This document shows positions 53,386 to 61,258 of a stretch of DNA of 64,000 bases, in pieces; the stretch's first letter is position 1; every line of letters begins with the position of its first letter. Source of the stretch: Algoriphagus sp. (lineage in GTDB: Bacteria; Bacteroidota; Bacteroidia; Cytophagales; Cyclobacteriaceae). The DNA is taken from assembly GCA_018336015.1 (NCBI GenBank), contig JAGXQZ010000010.1, forward strand, positions 1 through 64,000, read 5' to 3'. A program made the position numbers and the translations under genes. The notes under the pieces were generated by a model, which saw only the letters and a program-made list of their open reading frames with translations, was not told the origin of the DNA and did no database searches.

Positions 53386-54926
53386 GGACAATCGAAAAAA
53401 TAGGATTGGGATTGTTTCTGATCGGATTGACTGTGTTTACGGTGGTTCCTTTTTTGGGTACCTACACCCTGACCGAGGAGCTGGTTTTGGCTAATACCAA
53501 AGACATTCATCAGGAGAAAATGGCCGAAATCCTCGCTCCGATGTACGGGCAGGAATATGGTTCCAATTTCTCATTCCTATCCGCTTTTGGAGAGAATTTC
53601 AACACCTACAATGACAACCTGAAATCCCAGCAACTTTGGGATCAGGTCATTTGGGATGATTATGGGTTTGCTTTGGCCAAAGCTGCTGCAAGTAGTCCTG
53701 TCAAAGATAATCCTTGGCTTTGGCTGGGTTTGTCGATCGGATTGGCTGTATTGGGAGGTTATTTGTACAATTTCAGGCAGTATTCTGATGAACCTTCAGG
53801 AATTAAAAACAACGGAATTTTCCACTCCAAACTGAAAAACAAAGGTTGGTTGGGGATGATCACCGGAGGCTACCTGATTCTGTTTTACATCTTGCTCTAC
53901 TGGTTTCCGGCTTATTTGGTCAACTTGGTTTGGATGGTGGAGCCGATTTCCAGAATGCTTTCCGGCGGTCCTGCCAGCCAGTGGTTTTTGTATGGATTAG
54001 TGTACACACTCGCGATTTTGGTGATGGGAGTGCGAATGTTCCGGAAATACAGGGGTAATCAATACCAGCAACTCCGCACCGCTTCAGTGATGTTTTTCCA
54101 GACGGCTTTTGCCTTTTTGATTCCCGAAATCCTCGTCCTTCTAAATCAGCCATATTTCGATTTCAAAAATATCTGGCCCCTCGATTTCGATTTCTTCTAC
54201 GATTATCAGATTTCCACATTCCTCTCAGGTGGAGGCATGGGCATGTTTATGCTGATTTGGGGCATTTTGCTGATTATCGTAGGCGTGCCGGTATTTACCT
54301 ATTTCTTTGGAAAAAGATGGTATTGCTCTTGGGTCTGCGGTTGTGGAGGCTTGGCGGAGACAGTGGGAGACCCTTTTCGTCAGCTTTCTGACAAATCGCT
54401 TAAAGCTTGGAAATACGAACGGTGGATCATTCATAGCGTCCTGGTTTTGGCCGTGGTGATGACTGTGGTGACGATCGCCAACTACTTTTCAGGCTTTAGC
54501 TTTTTGGGTAATGTAACCAATCAGCTCCATTCGTTTTATGGTTTTGCAATCGGTTCTACCTTCGCAGGAGTAGTGGGGACGGGATTTTATCCCTTTATGG
54601 GGAATCGGGTTTGGTGCCGATTTGGTTGTCCTTTGGCAGCTTATCTTGGCATCGTGCAGCGATTCAAATCGCGTTTCCGAATCACAACCAACGGCGGTCA
54701 ATGCATTTCTTGTGGCAATTGCTCGACCTATTGCGAAATGGGGATTGATGTTCGCGCGTATGCCCAAAAGGGCCAAAACATCGTTCGCTCCTCTTGTGTT
54801 GGATGTGGCGTATGTTCGGCTGTGTGTCCTCGTGGGGTGTTGAAGTTGGAAAACGGGCCGGAAGAGAACCGAATTATCGATTTGCCTATTATTATTGGCA
54901 ACGATTCCATCAAGCTCAATGCCTAA
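53382..54926 (+). CDS. membrane polyferredoxin, NapH/NosR-like
   Basis: A 514-residue protein with about six membrane helices and clusters of cysteines. Near residue 310 is RWYCSWVCGCGG and near 407 VWCRFGCPLAAYL, the paired CxxxC(P) motifs of NapH/NosR/RdxA-type proteins. The C-terminus carries two 4Fe-4S ferredoxin motifs (CISCGNCSTYCEMGID and CVGCGVCSAVCPRG). Such proteins move electrons across or along the membrane. No nitrate, nitrous oxide or cytochrome oxidase genes are close, so the acceptor is unknown. Its stop (TAA) abuts the glycosyltransferase ATG with no gap. Confidence 0.9.
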   Translation: MRTIEKIGLGLFLIGLTVFTVVPFLGTYTLTEELVLANTKDIHQEKMAEILAPMYGQEYGSNFSFLSAFGENFNTYNDNLKSQQLWDQVIWDDYGFALAKAAASSPVKDNPWLWLGLSIGLAVLGGYLYNFRQYSDEPSGIKNNGIFHSKLKNKGWLGMITGGYLILFYILLYWFPAYLVNLVWMVEPISRMLSGGPASQWFLYGLVYTLAILVMGVRMFRKYRGNQYQQLRTASVMFFQTAFAFLIPEILVLLNQPYFDFKNIWPLDFDFFYDYQISTFLSGGGMGMFMLIWGILLIIVGVPVFTYFFGKRWYCSWVCGCGGLAETVGDPFRQLSDKSLKAWKYERWIIHSVLVLAVVMTVVTIANYFSGFSFLGNVTNQLHSFYGFAIGSTFAGVVGTGFYPFMGNRVWCRFGCPLAAYLGIVQRFKSRFRITTNGGQCISCGNCSTYCEMGIDVRAYAQKGQNIVRSSCVGCGVCSAVCPRGVLKLENGPEENRIIDLPIIIGNDSIKLNA

Positions 54927-56396
54927 ATGATTATCCTCTATTTCCTTTGCGGACTGTATTTCTTGGGAATGCTGTTTATCCTGATGTACAGTTTGGCGCA
55001 AGGACATTTGTTGTTTCATTTTCTGAAAGCCCGGAAAGAATGGGCTTCCACACCTCAAGTCACGCCTTCCAGCTGGCCAAAAGTCACCGTTCAGCTTCCC
55101 ATTTACAACGAACTCTATGTCGTCGAGCGCCTGATTGAAGCTGCCTCAAAGTTGAATTACCCCAAGGAATTACTCGAAATCCAGATTCTCGACGACAGTA
55201 CCGATCAGACGGTGGACTTGATCCAAGCCAAACTCAAGGAATATCCTGCTATCAACTTCCGCTACCTGCATCGAACTGACCGGAAAGGCTTCAAGGCAGG
55301 AGCATTGCGGGAAGGATTGGAGCAAGCTTCAGGAGAATTTATCGCCATTTTCGATGCGGACTTTGTGCCCGATCCAGACTTTTTGATCAAAACGATTCCT
55401 TTTTTCTCCTCTGAAAAAGTCGGGATGGTACAAACCAGGTGGACACATCTGAACCGAGACTATTCCCTCCTAACACGATTGCAGGCCTTTGCCTTGGATG
55501 CGCATTTCTTTATCGAGCAGATGGGGCGAAACCGACAGGGAGCTTTTATCAATTTCAACGGAACAGGAGGAATCTGGCGAAAAAGCTGCATCCTCGATGC
55601 GGGCAACTGGCACGATGATACCTTGACGGAAGATTTGGATTTGAGCTATCGGGCCCAGCGAAAAGGCTGGCAGTTTGTCTATCGTCCCGAGATCGAATCT
55701 CCTGCCGAACTCCCACCCATCATGTCTGCCGTGAAGTCCCAACAATTCCGCTGGACAAAAGGTGGGGCCGAATGTGCTGTAAAGCATGCCGGAAAGGTGA
55801 ATCAGGAAAATTTACCCTTTCGGATCAAGTTTCATTCCTTTGCCCACTTGTTCAATTCCACGATTTTCATCGCGGTGCTACTGACCAGTTTGAGTAGCAT
55901 TGGGGTTTGGTGGGCAGGAGTGCAGGGGCTTATTCCAGAGTGGATGGTAAGGCTTTCGGGGATTTTCCTGATAGGATTTGTCCTGATTGCCGGAGTGTAT
56001 CTGGCCTCGTATTTTATTGCCAATAGGTCATTTCTCTCTTCTTTTTTGGGAGTGATTTGGCAGCTGCCGCTGTTCCTTTCAGTGTCCATGGGTTTGGCCT
56101 TGCACAATGCACAAGCGGTTTGGGAAGGATTGACCGGAAAAAAATCCCCCTTTATCCGCACCCCAAAATTCAATCTCGAATCCGGGAAAGTTTCTTTGAG
56201 CTCCAATCGATATATCCTGCATCGCATGCCGATTACCACTTGGTTTGAAGGGCTTTTGGCCTTGGTATTTTGGGTGATGGTGGGATTGGCATTTCGTGAG
56301 GGAAATTTCCTTTTCCTTCCCTTTCATGCCATGCTCGCCTTTGGCTATAGCTTGGTCTTTGTCTCCTCCTTTAAATCCTACGGCCTAGGTCGCTAA
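54927..56396 (+). CDS. GT2 glycosyltransferase, cellulose/mannan-synthase-like
   Basis: A 489-residue membrane glycosyltransferase. It has an N-terminal helix, a GT-A domain (QLPIYNELYVVERLIE; DDSTDQT; FDADFVPDPDFL; TEDLDLSYRAQRKGW), and the QxxRW-type acceptor motif KSQQFRWTKGG. C-terminal membrane segments follow. This D-D-D-QxxRW pattern marks processive beta-glycan synthases (cellulose, glucomannan/CslA, hyaluronan types). No PilZ domain is seen, so direct cyclic di-GMP control is unlikely. The start directly follows the polyferredoxin stop. The sugar is unknown; the nearby GH113 suggests mannose. Confidence 0.85.
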   Translation: MIILYFLCGLYFLGMLFILMYSLAQGHLLFHFLKARKEWASTPQVTPSSWPKVTVQLPIYNELYVVERLIEAASKLNYPKELLEIQILDDSTDQTVDLIQAKLKEYPAINFRYLHRTDRKGFKAGALREGLEQASGEFIAIFDADFVPDPDFLIKTIPFFSSEKVGMVQTRWTHLNRDYSLLTRLQAFALDAHFFIEQMGRNRQGAFINFNGTGGIWRKSCILDAGNWHDDTLTEDLDLSYRAQRKGWQFVYRPEIESPAELPPIMSAVKSQQFRWTKGGAECAVKHAGKVNQENLPFRIKFHSFAHLFNSTIFIAVLLTSLSSIGVWWAGVQGLIPEWMVRLSGIFLIGFVLIAGVYLASYFIANRSFLSSFLGVIWQLPLFLSVSMGLALHNAQAVWEGLTGKKSPFIRTPKFNLESGKVSLSSNRYILHRMPITTWFEGLLALVFWVMVGLAFREGNFLFLPFHAMLAFGYSLVFVSSFKSYGLGR

Positions 56397-56404
56397 TATT
56401 TTCC

Positions 56405-57097
56405 ATGAATTACCCGCCGATTATTGACGTCATCATTCCTGCGTACAACGAGGAAAAATCCATCCCCAAAGTCATTGCCGAGATTCCAAAGTTTGTCCGT
56501 TACATCGTCGTGGCCAACAACAACTCCACCGATCAAACCCAACTAGTAGCAGAAACAGCAGGGGCCAAAGTCGTTTTCGAAGCCCAAAAAGGCTACGGAA
56601 AAGCCTGCTTGACCGCGATGGATTGGATCAAAAATCAGGAAATCCAACCGGATATCGTGGTCTTTTTGGATGGGGACTATAGTGACTATCCCGAGGAGAT
56701 GAAGGATTTGGTGCAGCCGATTTTGGATGGGAAAGCCGATATGGTGATCGGGTCAAGAGCCTTGGGGCAGCGGGAAAGTGGATCGATGACGCTTCCTCAG
56801 GTCTTTGGCAACTGGCTGGCGACGACGATGATGAAGTACATGCAAGGGGCAAAGTTCTCTGATTTGGGGCCTTTTCGGGCAATCGTTTGGAGAAAGCTTT
56901 TGGACTTAAATATGGTCGATCAAAACTTCGGCTGGACCATCGAGATGCAGATCAAAGCCCACAAAGCCGGCCTTCGCTACACTGAAGTACCGGTCAACTA
57001 CCGAAAACGCATCGGAGTTTCCAAAGTCAGCGGTACAGTCAAAGGAGTGATCGGGGCGGGGTATAAGATTATTTTTACGATCTTCAAGTATTGGTAA
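56405..57097 (+). CDS. GT2 glycosyltransferase, polyprenyl-phosphate sugar synthase-like
   Basis: A 230-residue DPM1/DPG-synthase-like GT2 enzyme without membrane anchor. Motifs: IIPAYNEEKSIPKVIAEIP, VANNNSTDQTQLVAETAG, VVFLDGDYSDYPEE and FSDLGPFRAIVWRKLL. These enzymes load mannose or glucose on polyprenyl phosphate, a donor used by GT-C transferases such as the one at 58102. It lies 8 bp after the processive GT2 and is clearly co-transcribed. Confidence 0.87.
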   Translation: MNYPPIIDVIIPAYNEEKSIPKVIAEIPKFVRYIVVANNNSTDQTQLVAETAGAKVVFEAQKGYGKACLTAMDWIKNQEIQPDIVVFLDGDYSDYPEEMKDLVQPILDGKADMVIGSRALGQRESGSMTLPQVFGNWLATTMMKYMQGAKFSDLGPFRAIVWRKLLDLNMVDQNFGWTIEMQIKAHKAGLRYTEVPVNYRKRIGVSKVSGTVKGVIGAGYKIIFTIFKYW

Positions 57098-57175
57098 ATA
57101 AGTAGGTAGTGATCATTCGCAGTTGGCAGTTTGGAAGCACTATCTTGTAATTTGAAATCATTTCTAATTCAGAAA

Positions 57176-58105
57176 ATGAACACCCATCACCAAAATCACC
57201 GAAATCCGAATTCTGAAATCCGAAATTTCAAATCATTTATTCCCCTTTTTCTAATTTTGGCTTTCCTTTTTTCTTGCAGTTCCTCCGGCCGAGAGGGTGT
57301 TGAGGAAGAGCAATTCGCCAAGTATTGGTATCAGGGAAAGGCCGAGATCAATGTCTTTGACCTACAGCAAAGCAGATACGGAGAGGTTCGGCCCGGAAAA
57401 GCGGTGATGATCTTTGTGACGGAGGATTTTTCCAAATCCAAACAAGTCAAGCTGGACAATCCTCAGGATCGACCTTCTGATGCTCAAAAGGTGTTGAAAC
57501 TGAATATGACCCGCGAGTTTTTGACCGGCGTCTATCCGTATCATACCATGCTTTCGGTTTTTACGCCTGTCTATGAAGAAGTTCCTTCCCCAAAATTGAC
57601 ATCCTCGGTAACCGAATGGTGCGGGCAGTCCTTCACCCAGCTCAATTTCAAATCCGGAAAATACAACGCCAAGCTGTTTTCCTATTTCGAATCGGAAGGC
57701 GATGTGGAATCGAAAATAGATGCAAAAGCCGAAGAGGAGCTTTTCAATCTAATCCGGCTCAATCCGAATCTGGTGCCCATGGGAAATATCAATTTGATCC
57801 CCAGTTTGATCTTTCTGCGATTTGCCCATATTCCTCTGAAAGCTGAGCAAGCCACCATTTCCAAGAAGGATTTGGGTTCCAATCAGTCCGAGATTGAGGT
57901 GGTTTATTCTGAAATCGGACGAAAACTTACCATTCGATACAATCAGTTTTTTCCTTTCGAGATCTTAGGTTTCACTGAAACCTGGACCAAGTCAGACGGA
58001 AAACAGGAAGTCACCACTGCCACCCGTACCAACATGCAGCTGCTTGAGTATTGGAAGCAGAATGAGAAAGTGTACGAACCCTTGAGAAAGGATTTGGGGC
58101 TTTGA
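57176..58105 (+). CDS. lipoprotein of unknown function
   Basis: A 309-residue lipoprotein. The signal hydrophobic core (FIPLFLILAFLFSC, lipid Cys about residue 33) is preceded by an unusually long polar stretch (NHRNPNSEIRNFKSF) whose DNA is made of repeated ATCCGAAAT-like words. The body is beta-rich (FAKYWYQGKAEINVFDLQQ; SVTEWCGQSFTQLNFKSGKY) and ends KVYEPLRKDLGL. I do not recognise a defined domain. The stop TGA is part of TTGA, where TTG starts the GT-C gene. Confidence 0.78.
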   Translation: MNTHHQNHRNPNSEIRNFKSFIPLFLILAFLFSCSSSGREGVEEEQFAKYWYQGKAEINVFDLQQSRYGEVRPGKAVMIFVTEDFSKSKQVKLDNPQDRPSDAQKVLKLNMTREFLTGVYPYHTMLSVFTPVYEEVPSPKLTSSVTEWCGQSFTQLNFKSGKYNAKLFSYFESEGDVESKIDAKAEEELFNLIRLNPNLVPMGNINLIPSLIFLRFAHIPLKAEQATISKKDLGSNQSEIEVVYSEIGRKLTIRYNQFFPFEILGFTETWTKSDGKQEVTTATRTNMQLLEYWKQNEKVYEPLRKDLGL

Positions 58106-59442
58106 TCAGCAGGATTAAAACACCCTCCAAGTACGCTCTGATTCTCGCAATGTCGGGGATCTTGTTTCTCCTTGCGCAGGTGCCAAGAGAAGCGTTTGGC
58201 TTGACTTTTTTGCTGTTTTTTTTGGCTTTTGCGGGGATGGTGGTTTTCTATTTTTTAACAGGGGATAAGAACAGCTTTCGCAACGTGTTATTCGCAGGAC
58301 TGCTACTTCGATTGGCTGTTTTTCCATTTGCTCCTCAGTGGTCAGATGACTTTGTTCGATTTCTCTGGGATGGAGAATTGCTGAAAATCGGCCAAAATCC
58401 ATACTCTCAAACACCTCAGGAATGGCAAAAGGAAAACATTGATCCTGATAATGCCTACAGAAATCTTCTGTTTGAGAACCTGAATTCTCCCGATTACTAT
58501 TCCGTCTATCCACCGCTCAATCAGGTGATTTTCTGGTTGGGGGCGAAAGCCTCAATGAGCTCTCTTTCGAATGGCTATTTGGCTCTCCGCCTGATTTTGC
58601 TTTTAGGGGAAATCGGAGTTTTTTTCCTGCTTTGGAAGTTGCTGATGGCATTTCAGCTTCCCACCAAACGGATTTTCTGGTATTGGTTCAATCCTTTGGT
58701 GATCATGGAAATCACTGGAAATCTACATTTTGAAGGCTTGGTGCTGCTGTTTCTGTTGGCATCGATTTGGGCGATTCAAAAAGGAAAGTTGGGGCTTTCA
58801 GGTGGCTTTTGGGGCTTAGCTGTTGGGATTAAACTTCTTCCCTTAATGCTCGTCCCGGTATTTTTAGCTTTTGAAAAATCGGGAAAATCGGCCTGGTTCT
58901 GGACAGGAATGACACTCGCCATCGTCATTAGCTTTATCCCGCTTTTGATCGACGATTCTTGGGGCAATTTCGCTCAAAGCCTCCAATTGTATCAGGGCAA
59001 ATTTGAATTTAATGCCTCGATCTATTACTTGCTTCGTGAAGTGGGGTATTGGATTGAGGGATACAATACGATCGCTTTTTTGACGAAAATCCTCAGTTTG
59101 TCCACGGTTATCCTGATCGGGTATTTTTCCTGGAAGAGGCAACCAAAATTCCTCCTCGAACTCGTTGATTTGATGGTACTGATTTACTTGGTTTACCTGA
59201 TCTTACAGCCAGTGGTGCATCCTTGGTATATCCTGCCGGCCTTGGGATTGAGTGTAATGCAAGGAAAAATGACGATTTTGCTCTGGAGCTTTGGAGCAAT
59301 CTTCTCCTATCAAGCCTATGGAAATGCTGATTTCCAAGAGCAGTCTATTTTTCTGATTTTGGAGTATGGTCTGGTAGTTCTGGGAATCTATTTGGATTAC
59401 TTTTCTAAAAGGAACAAAACCACATACATAGAAGTCACATAG
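58102..59442 (+). CDS. GT-C membrane glycosyltransferase (mannosyltransferase-like)
   Basis: A 446-residue protein with about ten membrane helices. The first external loop has the GT-C signature WSDDFVRFLWDGELLKIGQNPYSQTP (key Asp-Asp and WDG, about residues 79-100), as in polyprenol-phosphate-mannose-dependent transferases. YYSVYPPLNQVIFW follows. It would add a sugar from the lipid-linked donor on the outer face of the membrane. Start: TTG at 58102, overlapping the previous stop; an internal ATG at 58150 would cut into the first membrane helix. Confidence 0.85.
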   Translation: MISRIKTPSKYALILAMSGILFLLAQVPREAFGLTFLLFFLAFAGMVVFYFLTGDKNSFRNVLFAGLLLRLAVFPFAPQWSDDFVRFLWDGELLKIGQNPYSQTPQEWQKENIDPDNAYRNLLFENLNSPDYYSVYPPLNQVIFWLGAKASMSSLSNGYLALRLILLLGEIGVFFLLWKLLMAFQLPTKRIFWYWFNPLVIMEITGNLHFEGLVLLFLLASIWAIQKGKLGLSGGFWGLAVGIKLLPLMLVPVFLAFEKSGKSAWFWTGMTLAIVISFIPLLIDDSWGNFAQSLQLYQGKFEFNASIYYLLREVGYWIEGYNTIAFLTKILSLSTVILIGYFSWKRQPKFLLELVDLMVLIYLVYLILQPVVHPWYILPALGLSVMQGKMTILLWSFGAIFSYQAYGNADFQEQSIFLILEYGLVVLGIYLDYFSKRNKTTYIEVT

Positions 59443-59482
59443 CTTTTTCATTAATTCTATATACTATGTTTTCTATGTGACT
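59433..59482. repeat. inverted repeat over the GT-C stop codon
   Basis: AGTCACATAG (59433-59442) pairs with CTATGTGACT (59473-59482). The left arm ends in the stop codon. Words like ACATAGAAGTCACATAG recur on both sides. It may end transcription weakly or be a palindromic repeat. Confidence 0.55.
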
Positions 59483-59608
59483 ATGTGGTAAAACAACACT
59501 CCCTTTTTTAGAATAGACAAATCAATTTTCGGTCTGGTAAAAAAAACATGTCATCTAAGGCCATCTCTAATTGAATTTACATTTGACCAGAATCTCTAAT
59601 TTCGCTGC

Positions 59609-60340
59609 ATGAAACCATTCCTTCGACTTCTTATCCTACTCAGTCTTCTTATTCAGTTTTCGTGTACCAAAAGCCCTGAGCAGCAAGCCCAAGACCTGTT
59701 GGAAAAATCCATTGAAGCTCATGGAGGTCAGGAAGATTGGCAGAATCTGTCCCAACTTAAATTCCGGAAATGGACCCGGATTTTGGACGAAAACGGCAAC
59801 GTAGAGTCCGAACTCGATCAATGGCACGAGTTTCGGTTTCAGCCCTATTTCGAAGGAAAAATCTCGTGGGAAAAGGACAGTATTGAGCATGTCATCAGTT
59901 GGGATGGCGCTAAAATCCGCTATCAGATGGGCGGTAATGAGGTGCAGAATGAAGGCTTTTTAGCTTCCAAGAAGAAAGACTTTGACGCGGCATTTTACAC
60001 CGTGGCACAACCTTGGAAATTGATGGACAAAGGAGGGAAGTTGATTTATGAAGGAAAAAAGACCTTGGAAAATGGCTCAGAGGTAGAAACGATCCGAGTA
60101 GATTATGGTCCGAATTCGGATACATGGTGGTACTTTTTTGATCCAGTGACTTTCTTGATGGTCGGAAATGAAGTCCAACTCAAAGATCACCGTAGCTTGA
60201 TTTATGACCTTTCCGGAGAAGAGGTAAACGGACTCAAACTACACGGAACCAGAGAAAGCTGGCGAGTCAATGAAAAAGGAGATCGCTTATTTCTAAGAGC
60301 AGAGTACAAGTACTCGGAATATCAGGTTGAAAAACAGTAG
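59609..60340 (+). CDS. small lipoprotein, outer-membrane-sorting/DUF6503-like
   Basis: A 243-residue lipoprotein (FLRLLILLSLLIQFSC, lipid Cys19). After the anchor come QAQDLLEKSIEAHGGQEDW and a beta-sheet-rich body (KFRKWTRILDENGNV, ISWDGAKIRYQMGG, TWWYFFDPVTFLMVG) resembling LolA/LolB-like lipid-binding half-barrels. The HGG motif near residue 38 is shared with the next lipoprotein, so they look like diverged paralogues. A TAATTTCG element, one base off consensus, lies 4 bp before the ATG. Confidence 0.75.
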   Translation: MKPFLRLLILLSLLIQFSCTKSPEQQAQDLLEKSIEAHGGQEDWQNLSQLKFRKWTRILDENGNVESELDQWHEFRFQPYFEGKISWEKDSIEHVISWDGAKIRYQMGGNEVQNEGFLASKKKDFDAAFYTVAQPWKLMDKGGKLIYEGKKTLENGSEVETIRVDYGPNSDTWWYFFDPVTFLMVGNEVQLKDHRSLIYDLSGEEVNGLKLHGTRESWRVNEKGDRLFLRAEYKYSEYQVEKQ

Positions 60341-60502
60341 AAAGAAGATTGAAATACATTAGAAATACATAGAAATAAAACCTCTTTCAGAGGTTGAAAT
60401 AAATGGAAATATTTCGCGAAGCGTATTTCTCCGAGCGGAGCGAGGTTTATCTCCATGTATTTCAACAATATTTCCATCGTATTTCCCATTATCTTTAAGA
60501 CT
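60341..60502. repeat. structured intergenic element with several palindromes
   Basis: This gap holds TTGAAATACAT (60349-60359) matching ATGTATTTCAA (60455-60465), and ATGGAAATATT (60403-60413) matching AATATTTCCAT (60467-60477). It also has local hairpins AACCTCT-TTC-AGAGGTT (60379-60395) and CTCC-GAGC-GGAG (60429-60440). GAAATACAT words recur. The two long pairings cross, so they compete or form a pseudoknot. Confidence 0.7.
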
Positions 60503-61255
60503 ATGAAAATCACCCAATTCCTTTTCTTGTTGGTTGTTGTTGCTTCAGTTATTTCCTGCAAGCAGCGAACAGAAGCCGAAAAAATTGTCGATGCCGCTAT
60601 CAAGGCACATGGTGGAGAGATCTACGAACAAGTCAAGATCGATTTTGACTTTAGAAATATTCATTACACGATTTTCAAGACTCCCCACGCTTACGAATAC
60701 ATTCGTGAATTCTCCGATTCTACTGGAACAGTGCGAGATGTTTTAAATAATTCAGGATTTACGAGGACAGTCAATGGGGTCAAAATCGATACCTTGAAGG
60801 AAGAGCGCATCGGTGCTTTTTCGCGTTCAGTTAATTCGGTAGCCTATTTTGCCTTTTTGCCTTATGGCCTCAATGATCCAGCTGCTGTGAAAACCCTAGT
60901 GGGAGAGACTGAGATCAAAGGAGAGAAATACAACCTCATCCGGGTAACATTCAAAGCGGAAGGCGGAGGAGATCACTACGAGGATGAGTTTTTGTACTGG
61001 TTTGGTAAGGAGGATCACCTGATGGATTACATGGCGTATTTGTACTTTACCGATGGAGGTGGAGTGAGGCTACGTGAAGTCAGTGGAGTGCAAGAAGTGG
61101 GAGGAATCCGATTCCAAAACTACCTCAACTACAAACCTGCTGACAAAGACACGCCACTCGACAAGATGCAGGAACTCTTCGAAGCAGGAAGCTTGGAAAA
61201 ACTCTCCGAGATCAATCTGGAAAATATCCGAGTCGAAGCACTTCCCAAAAACTAA
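60503..61255 (+). CDS. small lipoprotein, DUF6503-like
   Basis: A 250-residue lipoprotein (FLFLLVVVASVISC, lipid Cys18). The start AEKIVDAAIKAHGGEIYEQV carries the same HGG motif as the previous lipoprotein. The body (IDFDFRNIHYTIFK, DEFLYWFGKEDHLMDYMAYL, GGIRFQNYLNYKP) fits a DUF6503/LolA-like half-barrel. It probably binds lipid or a lipid-linked compound at the outer membrane; this is inferred from fold type. The ATG at 60503 begins the signal; an ATG at 60455 lies in the palindromic element. It ends 3 bp before the hydrolase gene. Confidence 0.8.
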   Translation: MKITQFLFLLVVVASVISCKQRTEAEKIVDAAIKAHGGEIYEQVKIDFDFRNIHYTIFKTPHAYEYIREFSDSTGTVRDVLNNSGFTRTVNGVKIDTLKEERIGAFSRSVNSVAYFAFLPYGLNDPAAVKTLVGETEIKGEKYNLIRVTFKAEGGGDHYEDEFLYWFGKEDHLMDYMAYLYFTDGGGVRLREVSGVQEVGGIRFQNYLNYKPADKDTPLDKMQELFEAGSLEKLSEINLENIRVEALPKN

Positions 61256-61258
61256 CCT

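Noticed and set aside
54489-55058. Open frame of 189 codons on the minus strand across the polyferredoxin/GT2 junction
   Set aside because: Covers the cysteine motifs of the polyferredoxin on the other strand; composition is that of a mirror frame.
50652-57097. Arsenosugar-type cluster (rhodanese, DUF547 and glycosyltransferase together)
   Set aside because: No radical SAM ArsS-like gene or arsenic gene is present, and the GT2 enzymes show processive and polyprenyl-phosphate motifs instead.
57176-58105. Naming the lipoprotein a Maf-type septum inhibitor
   Set aside because: Maf is a small cytoplasmic nucleotide pyrophosphatase. This protein has a lipoprotein signal, a beta-rich body and no Maf motif.
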